This document shows, in pieces, positions 52,308-64,000 of a DNA stretch of 64,000 nucleotides. How positions within the stretch are numbered: the first letter of the stretch is position 1; each line of letters begins with the position of its first letter. The notes beneath the pieces were generated by a model, which saw only the letters and a program-made list of their open reading frames with translations, did no database searches and had not been told where the DNA came from. The DNA comes from Glebionis coronaria. Its lineage: Eukaryota; Streptophyta; Magnoliopsida; Asterales; Asteraceae. A program made the translations under genes and the position numbers. The stretch covers positions 28,221,580-28,285,579 of the forward strand of contig CM046881.1 in the NCBI GenBank assembly GCA_025667525.1, written 5' to 3'.

Positions 52308-52999
52308 TCATGTATCACATGTTATGACCATTTTATTGCAACCCACGTTTTTAGATAATTTCAATATAAATTTGTTTTTGTATGTTAGCGATTGTGTTTG
52401 GTACTCTATTTCTTGATAGCTCTTAATTTTAATAGAATAAAATATGGAATCAAATATTTTAGAGTCATATAATACATAAGCAAGTTGATCTACATGAAAT
52501 GTCAAAAAATACTTGTCCTTCTTTTGCATATTATTCACCTATGTAGGCTTCCCAAGGTTAAACAATATAATTTTTAGGTCAAATAACATGACGTGTTGTT
52601 AGAGCACACTCATGTCTTGACCTTTATATTATAATGTGCCGTCGAGATGCTCTTTGTCTACTACATTCACAACTACCTCAAATACTAGCTGACCAACTTT
52701 TACACCAATAAAACTTAACCAAAACTAAACAGAGCTAACATATACATGTGTTATATCCATCAAGAATCCGGGCAAATACGTTTTCCCCGGATCCTATGTG
52801 GTCTATATGGACTGGAATTAGTTTTAGAGGTTTTTTCTTAGGTTTGGATGATTTGAGCCGGTTACGGCATTTTTAGCTGTTCTTAGTAGGTTTTTATCAG
52901 TTTTTGATCGGGTTTAGTCGCTTTTGACCAATGCTTGCCTGGATAAAAGTACTCCTTTTTTCAAGCATCCATTTTCTTAGTTGTGGTCTTGAAACGGAG
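52308..52999. repeat. Extra B monomer marking the left copy of the block duplication
   Basis: This B follows another B (51615) and precedes an A (53000), breaking the A-B alternation. It carries AAACTTAACC, AATACGTTTT and a one-base deletion (GATCTACATG), all shared with 59850-60541. The 10-bp insertion minus the lost base keeps the minus-strand frame open for 76 codons, which is chance, not evidence of coding. Confidence 0.85.
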
Positions 53000-55900
53000 T
53001 CATGTATCACATGCTATGACCATTTTATTGCAACCCAAGTTTTCAGATAATTTCAATATAAATTTGTTTTTGTATGTTAGCGATTGTGTTTGGTACTCTA
53101 TTTCTTGATAGCTCTCAATTTTAATAGAATAAAACATGGAATCAAATATTTTAGAGCATAAGCAAGTTGATCCTACATGAAATGTCAAAAAATACTTGTC
53201 CTTCTTTTGCATATTATTCACCTATATAGGCTTCCCAAGGTTAAACAATATCATTTTTAGGTCAAATAACATGACGTGTTGTTAGAGCACACTCATGTCT
53301 TGACCTTTATACTATAATGTGCCGTCGAGATGCTCTTTGTCTACTACATTCACAACTACCTCAAATACTAGCTGACCAACTTTTACACCAATAAAACACA
53401 ACCAAAACTAAACAGAGCAAACATATAGATTTGTTTTATCCAACAAGAATCCGAGAAAATACATTTTGCCTCTATGTGGTCTATATGGACTGGAAATAAT
53501 TTTAGAGGTTTTTTATTAGGTTTGGATGATTTGAGCCGGTTACGGCATTTTTAGCTGTTCTTGGTAGGTTTTTATCAGTTTTTGATCGGGTTTAGTCGCT
53601 TTTGACCAATGCTTGCCTGAATAAAAGTACTCCTTTTTTAAAGCATCCATTTTCTTAGTTGTGGTCTTGAAACGGAGTCATGTATCACATGTTATGACCA
53701 TTTTATTGCAACCCACGTTTTCAGATAATTTCAATATAAATTTGTTTTTGTATGTTAGCGATTGTGTTTGGTACTCTATTTCTTGATAGCTCTTAATTTT
53801 AATAGAATAAAATATGGAATCAAATATTTTAGAGTCATATAATACATAAGCAAGTTGATCCTACATGAAATGTCAAAAAATACTTGTCCTTCTTTTGCAT
53901 ATTATTCACCTATGTAGGCTTCCCAAGGTTAAACAATATAATTTTTAGGTCAAATAACATGACGTGTTGTTAGAGCACACTCATGTCTTGACCTTTATAT
54001 TATAATGTGCCGTCGAGATGCTCTTTGTCTACTACATTCACAACTACCTCAAATACTAGCTGACCAACTTTTACACCAATAAAACTCAACCAAAACTAAA
54101 TAGAGCTAACATATACATGTGTTATATCCATCAAGAATCCGGGCAAATACATTTTGCCCGGATCCTATGTGGTCTTTATGGACTGGAAATAGTTTTAGAG
54201 GTTTTTCTTAGGTTTGGATGATTTGAGCCGGTTACGGCATTTTTAGCTGTTCTTAGTAGGTTTTTATCAGTTTTTGATCGGGTTTAGTCGCTTTTGACCA
54301 ATGCTTGCCTGGATAAAAGTACTCCTTTTTTCAAGCATCCATTTTCTTAGTTGTGGTCTTGAAACGGAATCATGTATCACATGCTATGACCATTTTATTG
54401 CAACCCATGTTTTCAGATAATTTCAATATAAATTTGTTTTTGTATGTTAGCGATTGTGTTTGGTACTCTATTTCTTGATAGCTCTCAATTTTAATAGAAT
54501 AAAACATGGAATCAAATATTTTAGAGCATAAGCAAGTTGATCCTACATGAAATGTCAAAAAATACTTGTCCTTCTTTTGCATATTATTCACCTATGTAGG
54601 CTTCCCAAGGTTAAACAATATCATTTTTAGGTCAAATAACATGACGTGTTGTTAGAGCACACTCATGTCTTGACCTTTATACTATAATATGCCGTCGAGA
54701 TGCTCTTTGTCTACTACATTCACAGCTACCTCAAATACTAGCTGACCAACTTTTACACCAATAAAACACAACCAAAACTAAACAGAGCAAACATATAGAT
54801 TTGTTTTATCCAACAAGAATCCGAGAAAATACATTTTGCCTCTATGTGGTCTATATGGAATGGAAATAATTTTAGAGGTTTTTTATTAGGTTTGGATGAT
54901 TTGAGCCGGTTACGGCATTTTTAGCTGTTCTTGGTAGGTTTTTATCAGTTTTTGATCGGGTTTAGTCGCTTTTGACCAATGCTTGCCTGGATAAAAGTAC
55001 TCCTTTTTTAAAGCATCCATTTTCTTAGTTGTGGTCTTGAAACGGAGTCATGTATCACATGTTATGACCATTTTATTGCAACCCACGTTTTCAGATAATT
55101 TCAATATAAATTTGTTTTTGTATGTTAGCGATTGTGTTTGGTACTCTATTTCTTGATAGCTCTTAATTTTAATAGAATAAAATATGGAATCAAATATTTT
55201 AGAGTCATATAATACATAAGCAAGTTGATCCTACATGAAATGTCAAAAAATACTTGTCCTTCTTTTGCATATTATTCACCTATGTAGGCTTCCCAAGGTT
55301 AAACAATATAATTTTTAGGTCAAATAACATGACGTGTTGTTAGAGCACACTCATGTCTTGACCTTTATATTATAATGTGCCGTCGAGATGCTCTTTGTCT
55401 ACTACATTCACAACTACCTCAAATACTAGCTGACCAACTTTTACACCAATAAAACTCAACCAAAACTAAACAGAGCTAACATATACATGTGTTATATCCA
55501 TCAAGAATCCGGGCAAATACATTTTGCCCGGATCCTATGTGGTCTTTATGGACTGGAAATAGTTTTAGAGGTTTTTCTTAGGTTTGGATGATTTGAGCCG
55601 GTTACGGCATTTTTAGCTGTTCTTAGTAGGTTTTTATCAGTTTTTGATCGGATTTAGTCGCTTTTGACCAATGCTTGCCTGGATAAAAGTACTCCTTTTT
55701 TCAAGCATCCATTTTCTTAGTTGTGGTCTTGAAATGGAGTCATGTATCACATGCTATGACCATTTTATTGCAACCCATGTTTTCAGATAATTTCAATATA
55801 AATTTGTTTTTGTATGTTAGCGATTGTGTTTGGTACTCTATTTCTTGATAGCTCTCAATCTTAATAGAATAAAACATGGAATCAAATATTTTAGAGCATA

Positions 55901-58900
55901 AGCAAGTTGATCCTACATGAAATGTCAAAAAATACTTGTCCTTCTTTTGCATATTATTCACCTATGTAGGCTTCCCAAGGTTAAACAATATCATTTTTAG
56001 GTCAAATAACATGACGTGTTGTTAGAGCACACTCATGTCTTGACCTTTATACTATAATGTGCCGTCGAGATGCTCTTTGTCTACTACATTCACAACTACC
56101 TCAAATACTAGCTGACCAACTTTTACACCAATAAAACACAACCAAAACTAAACAGAGCAAACATATAGATTTGTTTTATCCAACAAGAATCCGAGAAAAT
56201 ACATTTTGCCTCTATGTGGTCTATATGGACTGGAAATAATTTTAGAGGTTTTTTATTAGGTTTGGATGATTTGAGCCAGTTACGGCATTTTTAGCTGTTC
56301 TTGGTAGGTTTTTATCAGTTTTTGATCGGGTTTAGTCGCTTTTGACCAATGCTTGCCTGGATAAAAGTACTCCTTTTTTAAAGCATCCATTTTCTTAGTT
56401 GTGGTCTTGAAACGGAGTCATGTATCACATGTTATGACCATTTTATTGCAACCCACGTTTTCAGATAATTTCAATATAAATTTGTTTTTGTATGTTAGCG
56501 ATTGTGTTTGGTACTCTATTTCTTGATAGCTCTTAATTTTAATAGAATAAAATATGGAATCAAATATTTTAGAGTCATATAATACATAAGCAAGTTGATC
56601 CTACATGAAATGTCAAAAAATACTTGTCCTTCTTTTGCATATTATTCACCTATGTAGGCTTCCCAAGGTTAAACAATATAATTTTTAGGTCAAATAACAT
56701 GACGTGTTGTTAGAGCACACTCATGTCTTGACCTTTATATTATAATGTGCCGTCGAGATGCTCTTTGTCTCCTACATTCACAACTACCTCAAATACTAGC
56801 TGACCAACTTTTACACCAATAAAACTCAACCAAAACTAAACAGAGCTAACATATACATGTGTTATATCCATCAAGAATCCGGGCAAATACATTTTGCCCG
56901 GATCCTATGTGGTCTTTATGGACTGGAAATAGTTTTAGAGGTTTTTCTTAGGTTTGGATGATTTGAGCCGGTTACGGCATTTTTAGCTGTTCTTAGTAGG
57001 TTTTTATCAGTTTTTGATCGGGTTTAGTCGCTTTTGACCAATGCTTGCCTGGATAAAAGTACTCCTTTTTTCAAGCATCCATTTTCTTAGTTGTGGTCTT
57101 GAGACGGAGTCATGTATCACATGCTATGACCATTTTATTGCAACCCATGTTTTCAGATAATTTCAATATAAATTTGTTTTTGTATGTTAGCGATTGTGTT
57201 TGGTACTCTATTTCTTGATAGCTCTCAATCTTAATAGAATAAAACATGGAATCAAATATTTTAGAGCATAAGCAAGTTGATCCTACATGAAATGTCAAAA
57301 AATACTTGTCCTTCTTTTGCATATTATTCACCTATGTAGGCTTCCCAAGGTTAAACAATATCATTTTTAGGTCAAATAACATGACGTGTTGTTAGAGCAC
57401 ACTCAGGTCTTGACCTTTATACTATAATGTGCCGTCGAGATGCTCTTTGTCTACTACATTCACAACTACCTCAAATACTAGCTGACCAACTTTTACAACA
57501 ATAAAACACAACCAAAACTAAACAGAGCAAACATATAGATTTGTTTTATCCAACAAGAATCCGAGAAAATACATTTTGCCTCTATGTGGTCTATATGGAC
57601 TGGAAATAATTTTAGAGGTTTTTTATTAGGTTTGGATGATTTGAGCCGGTTACGGCATTTTTAGCTGTTCTTGGTAGGTTTTTATCAGTTTTTGATCGGG
57701 TTTAGTCGCTTTTGACCAATGCTTGCCTGGATAAAAGTACTCCTTTTTTAAAGCATCCATTTTCTTAGTTGTGGTCTTGAAACGGAGTCATGTATCACAT
57801 GTTATGACCATTTTATTGCAACCCACGTTTTCAGATAATTTCAATATAAATTTGTTTTTGTATGTTAGCGATTGTGTTTGGTACTCTATTTCTTGATAGC
57901 TCTTAATTTTAATAGAATAAAATATGGAATCAAATATTTTAGAGTCATATAATACATAAGCAAGTTGATCCTACATGAAATGTCAAAAAATACTTGTCCT
58001 TCTTTTGCATATTATTCACCTATGTAGGCTTCCCAAGGTTAAACAATATAATTTTTAGGTCAAATAACATGACGTGTTGTTAGAGCACACTCATGTCTTG
58101 ACCTTTATATTATAATGTGCCGTCGAGATGCTCTTTGTCTACTACATTCACAACTACCTCAAATACTAGCTGACCAACTTTTACACCAATAAAACTCAAC
58201 CAAAACTAAACAGAGCTAACATATACATGTGTTATATCCATCAAGAATCCGGGCAAATACATTTTGCCCGGATCCTATGTGGTCTTTATGGACTGGAAAT
58301 AGTTTTAGAGGTTTTTCTTAGGTTTGGATGATTTGAGCCGGTTACGGCATTTTTAGCTGTTCTTAGTAGGTTTTTATCAGTTTTTGATCGGGTTTAGTCG
58401 CTTTTGACCAATGCTTGCCTGGATAAAAGTACTCCTTTTTTCAAGCATCCATTTTCTTAGTTGTGGTCTTGAGACGGAGTCATGTATCACATGCTATGAC
58501 CATTTTATTGCAACCCATGTTTTCAGATAATTTCAATATAAATTTGTTTTTGTATGTTAGCGATTGTGTTTGGTACTCTATTTCTTGATAGCTCTCAATC
58601 TTAATAGAATAAAACATGGAATCAAATATTTTAGAGCATAAGCAAGTTGATCCTACATGAAATGTCAAAAAATACTTGTCCTTCTTTTGCATATTATTCA
58701 CCTATGTAGGCTTCCCAAGGTTAAACAATATCATTTTTAGGTCAAATAACATGACGTGTTGTTAGAGCACACTCATGTCTTGACCTTTATACTATAATGT
58801 GCCGTCGAGATGCTCTTTGTCTACTACATTCACAACTACCTCAAATACTAGCTGACCAACTTTTACACCAATAAAACACAACCAAAACTAAACAGAGCAA

Positions 58901-59849
58901 ACATATAGATTTGTTTTATCCAACAAGAATCCGAGAAAATACATTTTGCCTCTATGTGGTCTATATGGACTGGAAATAATTTTAGAGGTTTTTTATTAGG
59001 TTTGGATGATTTGAGCCGGTTACGGCATTTTTAGCTGTTCTTGGTAGGTTTTTATCAGTTTTTGATCGGGTTTAGTCGCTTTTGACCAATGCTTGCCTGG
59101 ATAAAAGTACTCCTTTTTTAAAGCATCCATTTTCTTAGTTGTGGTCTTGAAACGGAGTCATGTATCACATGTTATGACCATTTTATTGCAACCCACGTTT
59201 TCAGATAATTTCAATATAAATTTGTTTTTGTATGTTAGCGATTGTGTTTGGTACTCTATTTCTTGATAGCTCTTAATTTTAATAGAATAAAATATGGAAT
59301 CAAATATTTTAGAGTCATATAATACATAAGCAAGTTGATCCTACATGAAATGTCAAAAAATACTTGTCCTTCTTTTGCATATTATTCACCTATGTAGGCT
59401 TCCCAAGGTTAAACAATATAATTTTTAGGTCAAATAACATGACGTGTTGTTAGAGCACACTCATGTCTTGACCTTTATATTATAATGTGCCGTCGAGATG
59501 CTCTTTGTCTACTACATTCACAACTACCTCAAATACTAGCTGACCAACTTTTACACCAATAAAACTCAACCAAAACTAAACAGAGCTAACATATACATGT
59601 GTTATATCCATCAAGAATCCGGGCAAATACATTTTGCCCGGATCCTATGTGGTCTTTATGGACTGGAAATAGTTTTAGAGGTTTTTCTTAGGTTTGGATG
59701 ATTTGAGCCGGTTACGGCATTTTTAGCTGTTCTTAGTAGGTTTTTATCAGTTTTTGATCGGGTTTAGTCGCTTTTGACCAATGCTTGCCTGGATAAAAGT
59801 ACTCCTTTTTTCAAGCATCCATTTTCTTAGTTGTGGTCTTGAGACGGAG

Positions 59850-60541
59850 TCATGTATCACATGCTATGACCATTTTATTGCAACCCATGTTTTCAGATAA
59901 TTTCAATATAAATTTGTTTTTGTATGTTAGCGATTGTGTTTGGTACTCTATTTCTTGATAGCTCTTAATTTTAATAGAATAAAATATGGAATCAAATATT
60001 TTAGAGTCATATAATACATAAGCAAGTTGATCTACATGAAATGTCAAAAAATACTTGTCCTTCTTTTGCATATTATTCACCTATGTAGGCTTCCCAAGGT
60101 TAAACAATATAATTTTTAGGTCAAATAACATGACGTGTTGTTAGAGCACACTCATGTCTTGACCTTTATATTATAATGTGCCGTCGAGATGCTCTTTGTC
60201 TACTACATTCACAACTACCTCAAATACTAGCTGACCAACTTTTACACCAATAAAACTTAACCAAAACTAAACAGAGCTAACATATACATGTGTTATATCC
60301 ATCAAGAATCCGGGCAAATACGTTTTGCCCGGATCCTATGTGGTCTATATGGACTGGAATTAGTTTTAGAGGTTTTTTCTTAGGTTTGGATGATTTGAGC
60401 CGGTTACGGCATTTTTAGCTGTTCTTAGTAGGTTTTTATCAGTTTTTGATCGGGTTTAGTCGCTTTTGACCAATGCTTGCCTGGATAAAAGTACTCCTTT
60501 TTTCAAGCATCCATTTTCTTAGTTGTGGTCTTGAAACGGAG
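59850..60541. repeat. A/B hybrid monomer at the block-duplication junction
   Basis: It starts as A (CATGCTATG, CCCATGTTTTC) and then matches the monomer at 52308 (CTCTTAATTTT, AAAATATGG, TCATATAATA, GATCTACATG, AAACTTAACC). The crossover lies between about 59896 and 59964. This is the junction expected if unequal exchange joined an A of the 1,370-bp run to the extra B. Confidence 0.85.
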
Positions 60542-63500
60542 TCATGTATCACATGCTATGACCATTTTATTGCAACCCAAGTTTTCAGATAATTTCAATA
60601 TAAATTTGTTTTTGTATGTTAGCGATTGTGTTTGGTACTCTATTTCTTGATAGCTCTCAATTTTAATAGAATAAAACATGGAATCAAATATTTTAGAGCA
60701 TAAGCAAGTTGATCCTACATGAAATGTCAAAAAATACTTGTCCTTCTTTTGCATATTATTCACCTATGTAGGCTTCCCAAGGTTAAACAATATCATTTTT
60801 AGGTCAAATAACATGACGTGTTGTTAGAGCACACTCATGTCTTGACCTTTATACTATAATGTGCCGTCGAGATGCTCTTTGTCTACTACATTCACAACTA
60901 CCTCAAATACTAGCTGACCAACTTTTACACCAATAAAACACAACCAAAACTAAACAGAGCAAACATATAGATTTGTTTTATCCAACAAGAATCCGAGAAA
61001 ATACATTTTGCCTCTATGTGGTCTATATGGACTGGAAATAATTTTAGAGGTTTTTTATTAGGTTTGGATGATTTGAGCCGGTTACGGCATTTTTAGCTGT
61101 TCTTGGTAGGTTTTTATCAGTTTTTGATCGGGTTTAGTCGCTTTTGACCAATGCTTGCCTGGATAAAAGTACTCCTTTTTTAAAGCATCCATTTTCTTAG
61201 TTGTGGTCTTGAAACGGAGTCATGTATCACATGTTATGTCCATTTTATTGCAACCCACGTTTTCAGATAATTTCAATATAAATTTGTTTTTGTATGTTAG
61301 CGATTGTGTTTGGTACTCTATTTCTTGATAGCTCTTAATTTTAATAGAATAAAATATGGAATCAAATATTTTAGAGTCATATAATACATAAGCAAGTTGA
61401 TCCTACATGAAATGTCAAAAAATACTTGTCCTTCTTTTGCATATTATTCACCTATGTAGGCTTCCCAAGGTTAAACAATATAATTTTTAGGTCAAATAAC
61501 ATGACGTGTTGTTAGAGCACACTCATGTCTTGACCTTTATATTATAATGTGCCGTCGAGATGCTCTTTGTCTACTACATTCACAACTACCTCAAATACTA
61601 GCTGACCAACTTTTACACCAATAAAACTCAACCAAAACTAAATAGAGCTAACATATACATGTGTTATATCCATCAAGAATCCGGGCAAATACATTTTGCC
61701 CGGATCCTATGTGGTCTTTATGGACTGGAAATAGTTTTAGAGGTTTTTCTTAGGTTTGGATGATTTGAGCCGGTTACGGCATTTTTAGCTGTTCTTAGTA
61801 GGTTTTTATCAGTTTTTGATCGGGTTTAGTCGCTTTTGACCAATGCTTGCCTGGATAAAAGTACTCCTTTTTTCAAGCATCCATTTTCTTAGTTGTGGTC
61901 TTGAAACGGAGTCATGTATCACATGCTATGACCATTTTATTGCAACCCATGTTTTCAGATAATTTCAATATAAATTTGTTTTTGTATGTTAGCGATTGTG
62001 TTTGGTACTCTATTTCTTGATAGCTCTCAATTTTAATAGAATAAAACATGGAATCAAATATTTTAGAGCATAAGCAAGTTGATCCTACATGAAATGTCAA
62101 AAAATACTTGTCCTTCTTTTGCATATTATTCACCTATGTAGGCTTCCCAAGGTTAAACAATATCATTTTTAGGTCAAATAACATGACGTGTTGTTAGAGC
62201 ACACTCATGTCTTGACCTTTATACTATAATATGCCGTCGAGATGCTCTTTGTCTACTACATTCACAGCTACCTCAAATACTAGCTGACCAACTTTTACAC
62301 CAATAAAACACAACCAAAACTAAACAGAGCAAACATATAGATTTGTTTTATCCAACAAGAATCCGAGAAAATACATTTTGCCTCTATGTGGTCTATATGG
62401 ACTGGAAATAATTTTAGAGGTTTTTTATTAGGTTTGGATGATTTGAGCCGGTTACGGCATTTTTAGCTGTTCTTGGTAGGTTTTTATCAGTTTTTGATCG
62501 GGTTTAGTCGCTTTTGACCAATGCTTGCCTGGATAAAAGTACTCCTTTTTTAAAGCATCCATTTTCTTAGTTGTGGTCTTGAAACGGAGTCATGTATCAC
62601 ATGTTATGACCATTTTATTGCAACCCACGTTTTCAGATAATTTCAATATAAATTTGTTTTTGTATGTTAGCGATTGTGTTTGGTACTCTATTTCTTGATA
62701 GCTCTTAATTTTAATAGAATAAAATATGGAATCAAATATTTTAGAGTCATATAATACATAAGCAAGTTGATCCTACATGAAATGTCAAAAAATACTTGTC
62801 CTTCTTTTGCATATTATTCACCTATGTAGGCTTCCCAAGGTTAAACAATATAATTTTTAGGTCAAATAACATGACGTGTTGTTAGAGCACACTCATGTCT
62901 TGACCTTTATATTATAATGTGCCGTCGAGATGCTCTTTGTCTACTACATTCACAACTACCTCAAATACTAGCTGACCAACTTTTACACCAATAAAACTCA
63001 ACCAAAACTAAACAGAGCTAACATATACATGTGTTATATCCATCAAGAATCCGGGCAAATACATTTTGCCCGGATCCTATGTGGTCTTTATGGACTGGAA
63101 ATAGTTTTAGAGGTTTTTCTTAGGTTTGGATGATTTGAGCCGGTTACGGCATTTTTAGCTGTTCTTAGTAGGTTTTTATCAGTTTTTGATCGGATTTAGT
63201 CGCTTTTGACCAATGCTTGCCTGAATAAAAGTACTCCTTTTTTCAAGCATCCATTTTCTTAGTTGTGGTCTTGAAATGGAGTCATGTATCACATGCTATG
63301 ACCATTTTATTGCAACCCATGTTTTCAGATAATTTCAATATAAATTTGTTTTTGTATGTTAGCGATTGTGTTTGGTACTCTATTTCTTGATAGCTCTCAA
63401 TCTTAATAGAATAAAACATGGAATCAAATATTTTAGAGCATAAGCAAGTTGATCCTACATGAAATGTCAAAAATACTTGTCCTTCTTTTGCATATTATTC

Positions 63501-64000
63501 ACCTATGTAGGCTTCCCAAGGTTAAACAATATCATTTTTAGGTCAAATAACATGACGTGTTGTTAGAGCACACTCATGTCTTGACCTTTATACTATAATG
63601 TGCCGTCGAGATGCTCTTTGTCTACTACATTCACAACTACCTCAAATACTAGCTGACCAACTTTTACACCAATAAAACACAACCAAAACTAAACAGAGCA
63701 AACATATAGATTTGTTTTATCCAACAAGAATCCGAGAAAATACATTTTGCCTCTATGTGGTCTATATGGACTGGAAATAATTTTAGAGGTTTTTTATTAG
63801 GTTTGGATGATTTGAGCCGGTTACGGCATTTTTAGCTGTTCTTGGTAGGTTTTTATCAGTTTTTGATCGGGTTTAGTCGCTTTTGACCAATGCTTGCCTG
63901 GATAAAAGTACTCCTTTTTTAAAGCATCCATTTTCTTAGTTGTGGTCTTGAAACGGAGTCATGTATCACATGTTATGACCATTTTATTGCAACCCACGTT

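Larger units (their letters stand above)
52308..64000. repeat. Satellite array 2f: 1,370-bp dimers and a 7,542-bp block duplication
   Basis: Anchors 52308, 53000, 53678, 54370, 55048, 55740, 56418, 57110, 57788, 58480, 59158, 59850, 60542, 61220, 61912, 62590, 63282 and 63960. B monomers from 53678 are 692 bp through loss of one T (GAGGTTTTTCTTAGG). The monomers at 52308 and 59850 are 692-bp B-type copies in an A position, each with the shortened GTTGATCTACATG. The order B', A-B, A-B, A... from 52308 repeats from 59850, 7,542 bp later. The array runs past the window end. Confidence 0.92.

Noticed and set aside
1..64000. CRISPR-like or bacterial repeat array.
   Set aside because: Repeats are ~680 bp, contiguous and without unique spacers, and the inserted element is a eukaryotic LTR retrotransposon.
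1..64000. rDNA spacer subrepeats or telomeric repeats.
   Set aside because: No rRNA gene is seen. The GGGTTTA string within GATCGGGTTTAG is a single copy per monomer, not a tandem TTTAGGG tract.

Overview
This window is nuclear repeat DNA from a plant. Three things point there: a long AT-rich satellite with ~680-bp monomers in higher-order repeats (HORs), a long-terminal-repeat retrotransposon with TGTAACACCC...GGGTGTTACA ends, and a primer-binding site complementary to the plant initiator tRNA-Met 3' end. I see no host protein gene, rRNA or tRNA, and nothing bacterial. I cannot name the species or match the satellite to a known family. A pericentromeric, centromeric or other heterochromatic location is plausible but is inference.

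Layout. (1) 1-7285: satellite array 1, a trimeric HOR A1-A2-B1 of about 2,043 bp, with one unit lacking A2. (2) 7286-18574: an 11,289-bp LTR retrotransposon on the minus strand, flanked by the 5-bp target duplication GATCG (7281-7285 and 18575-18579). Its LTRs are 2,889 and 2,898 bp and about 99.5% identical by eye. The 5.5-kb interior has a primer-binding site and polypurine tract but no recognisable gag or pol, so it is probably a non-autonomous (LARD-like) element moved in trans. (3) 18580-64000: satellite array 2, built from A (678 bp) and B (693 bp) monomers as 1,371-bp dimers. From 26893 some units become a 2,160-bp four-part unit holding two shortened monomers; from about 53000 the dimer is 1,370 bp; from about 52.3 kb a 7,542-bp block is duplicated.

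Monomers were placed with the anchor TCATGTATCACATG, which I find 83 times. B differs from A by a 10-bp insertion (TCATATAATA) and a 5-bp insertion that completes an 11-bp-stem inverted repeat. All monomers lie in the same direction.

Nothing here works as a gene system. The interest is in satellite evolution (microhomology deletions fixed into a HOR, hybrid monomers, block duplications, a subfamily boundary beside the insertion) and in a young, apparently coding-less retrotransposon whose LTR carries a dense TTGAC (W-box core) cluster just upstream of a TATA-like site. The many identical ~73-codon minus-strand reading frames are by-products of satellite homogenisation and are not annotated as genes.
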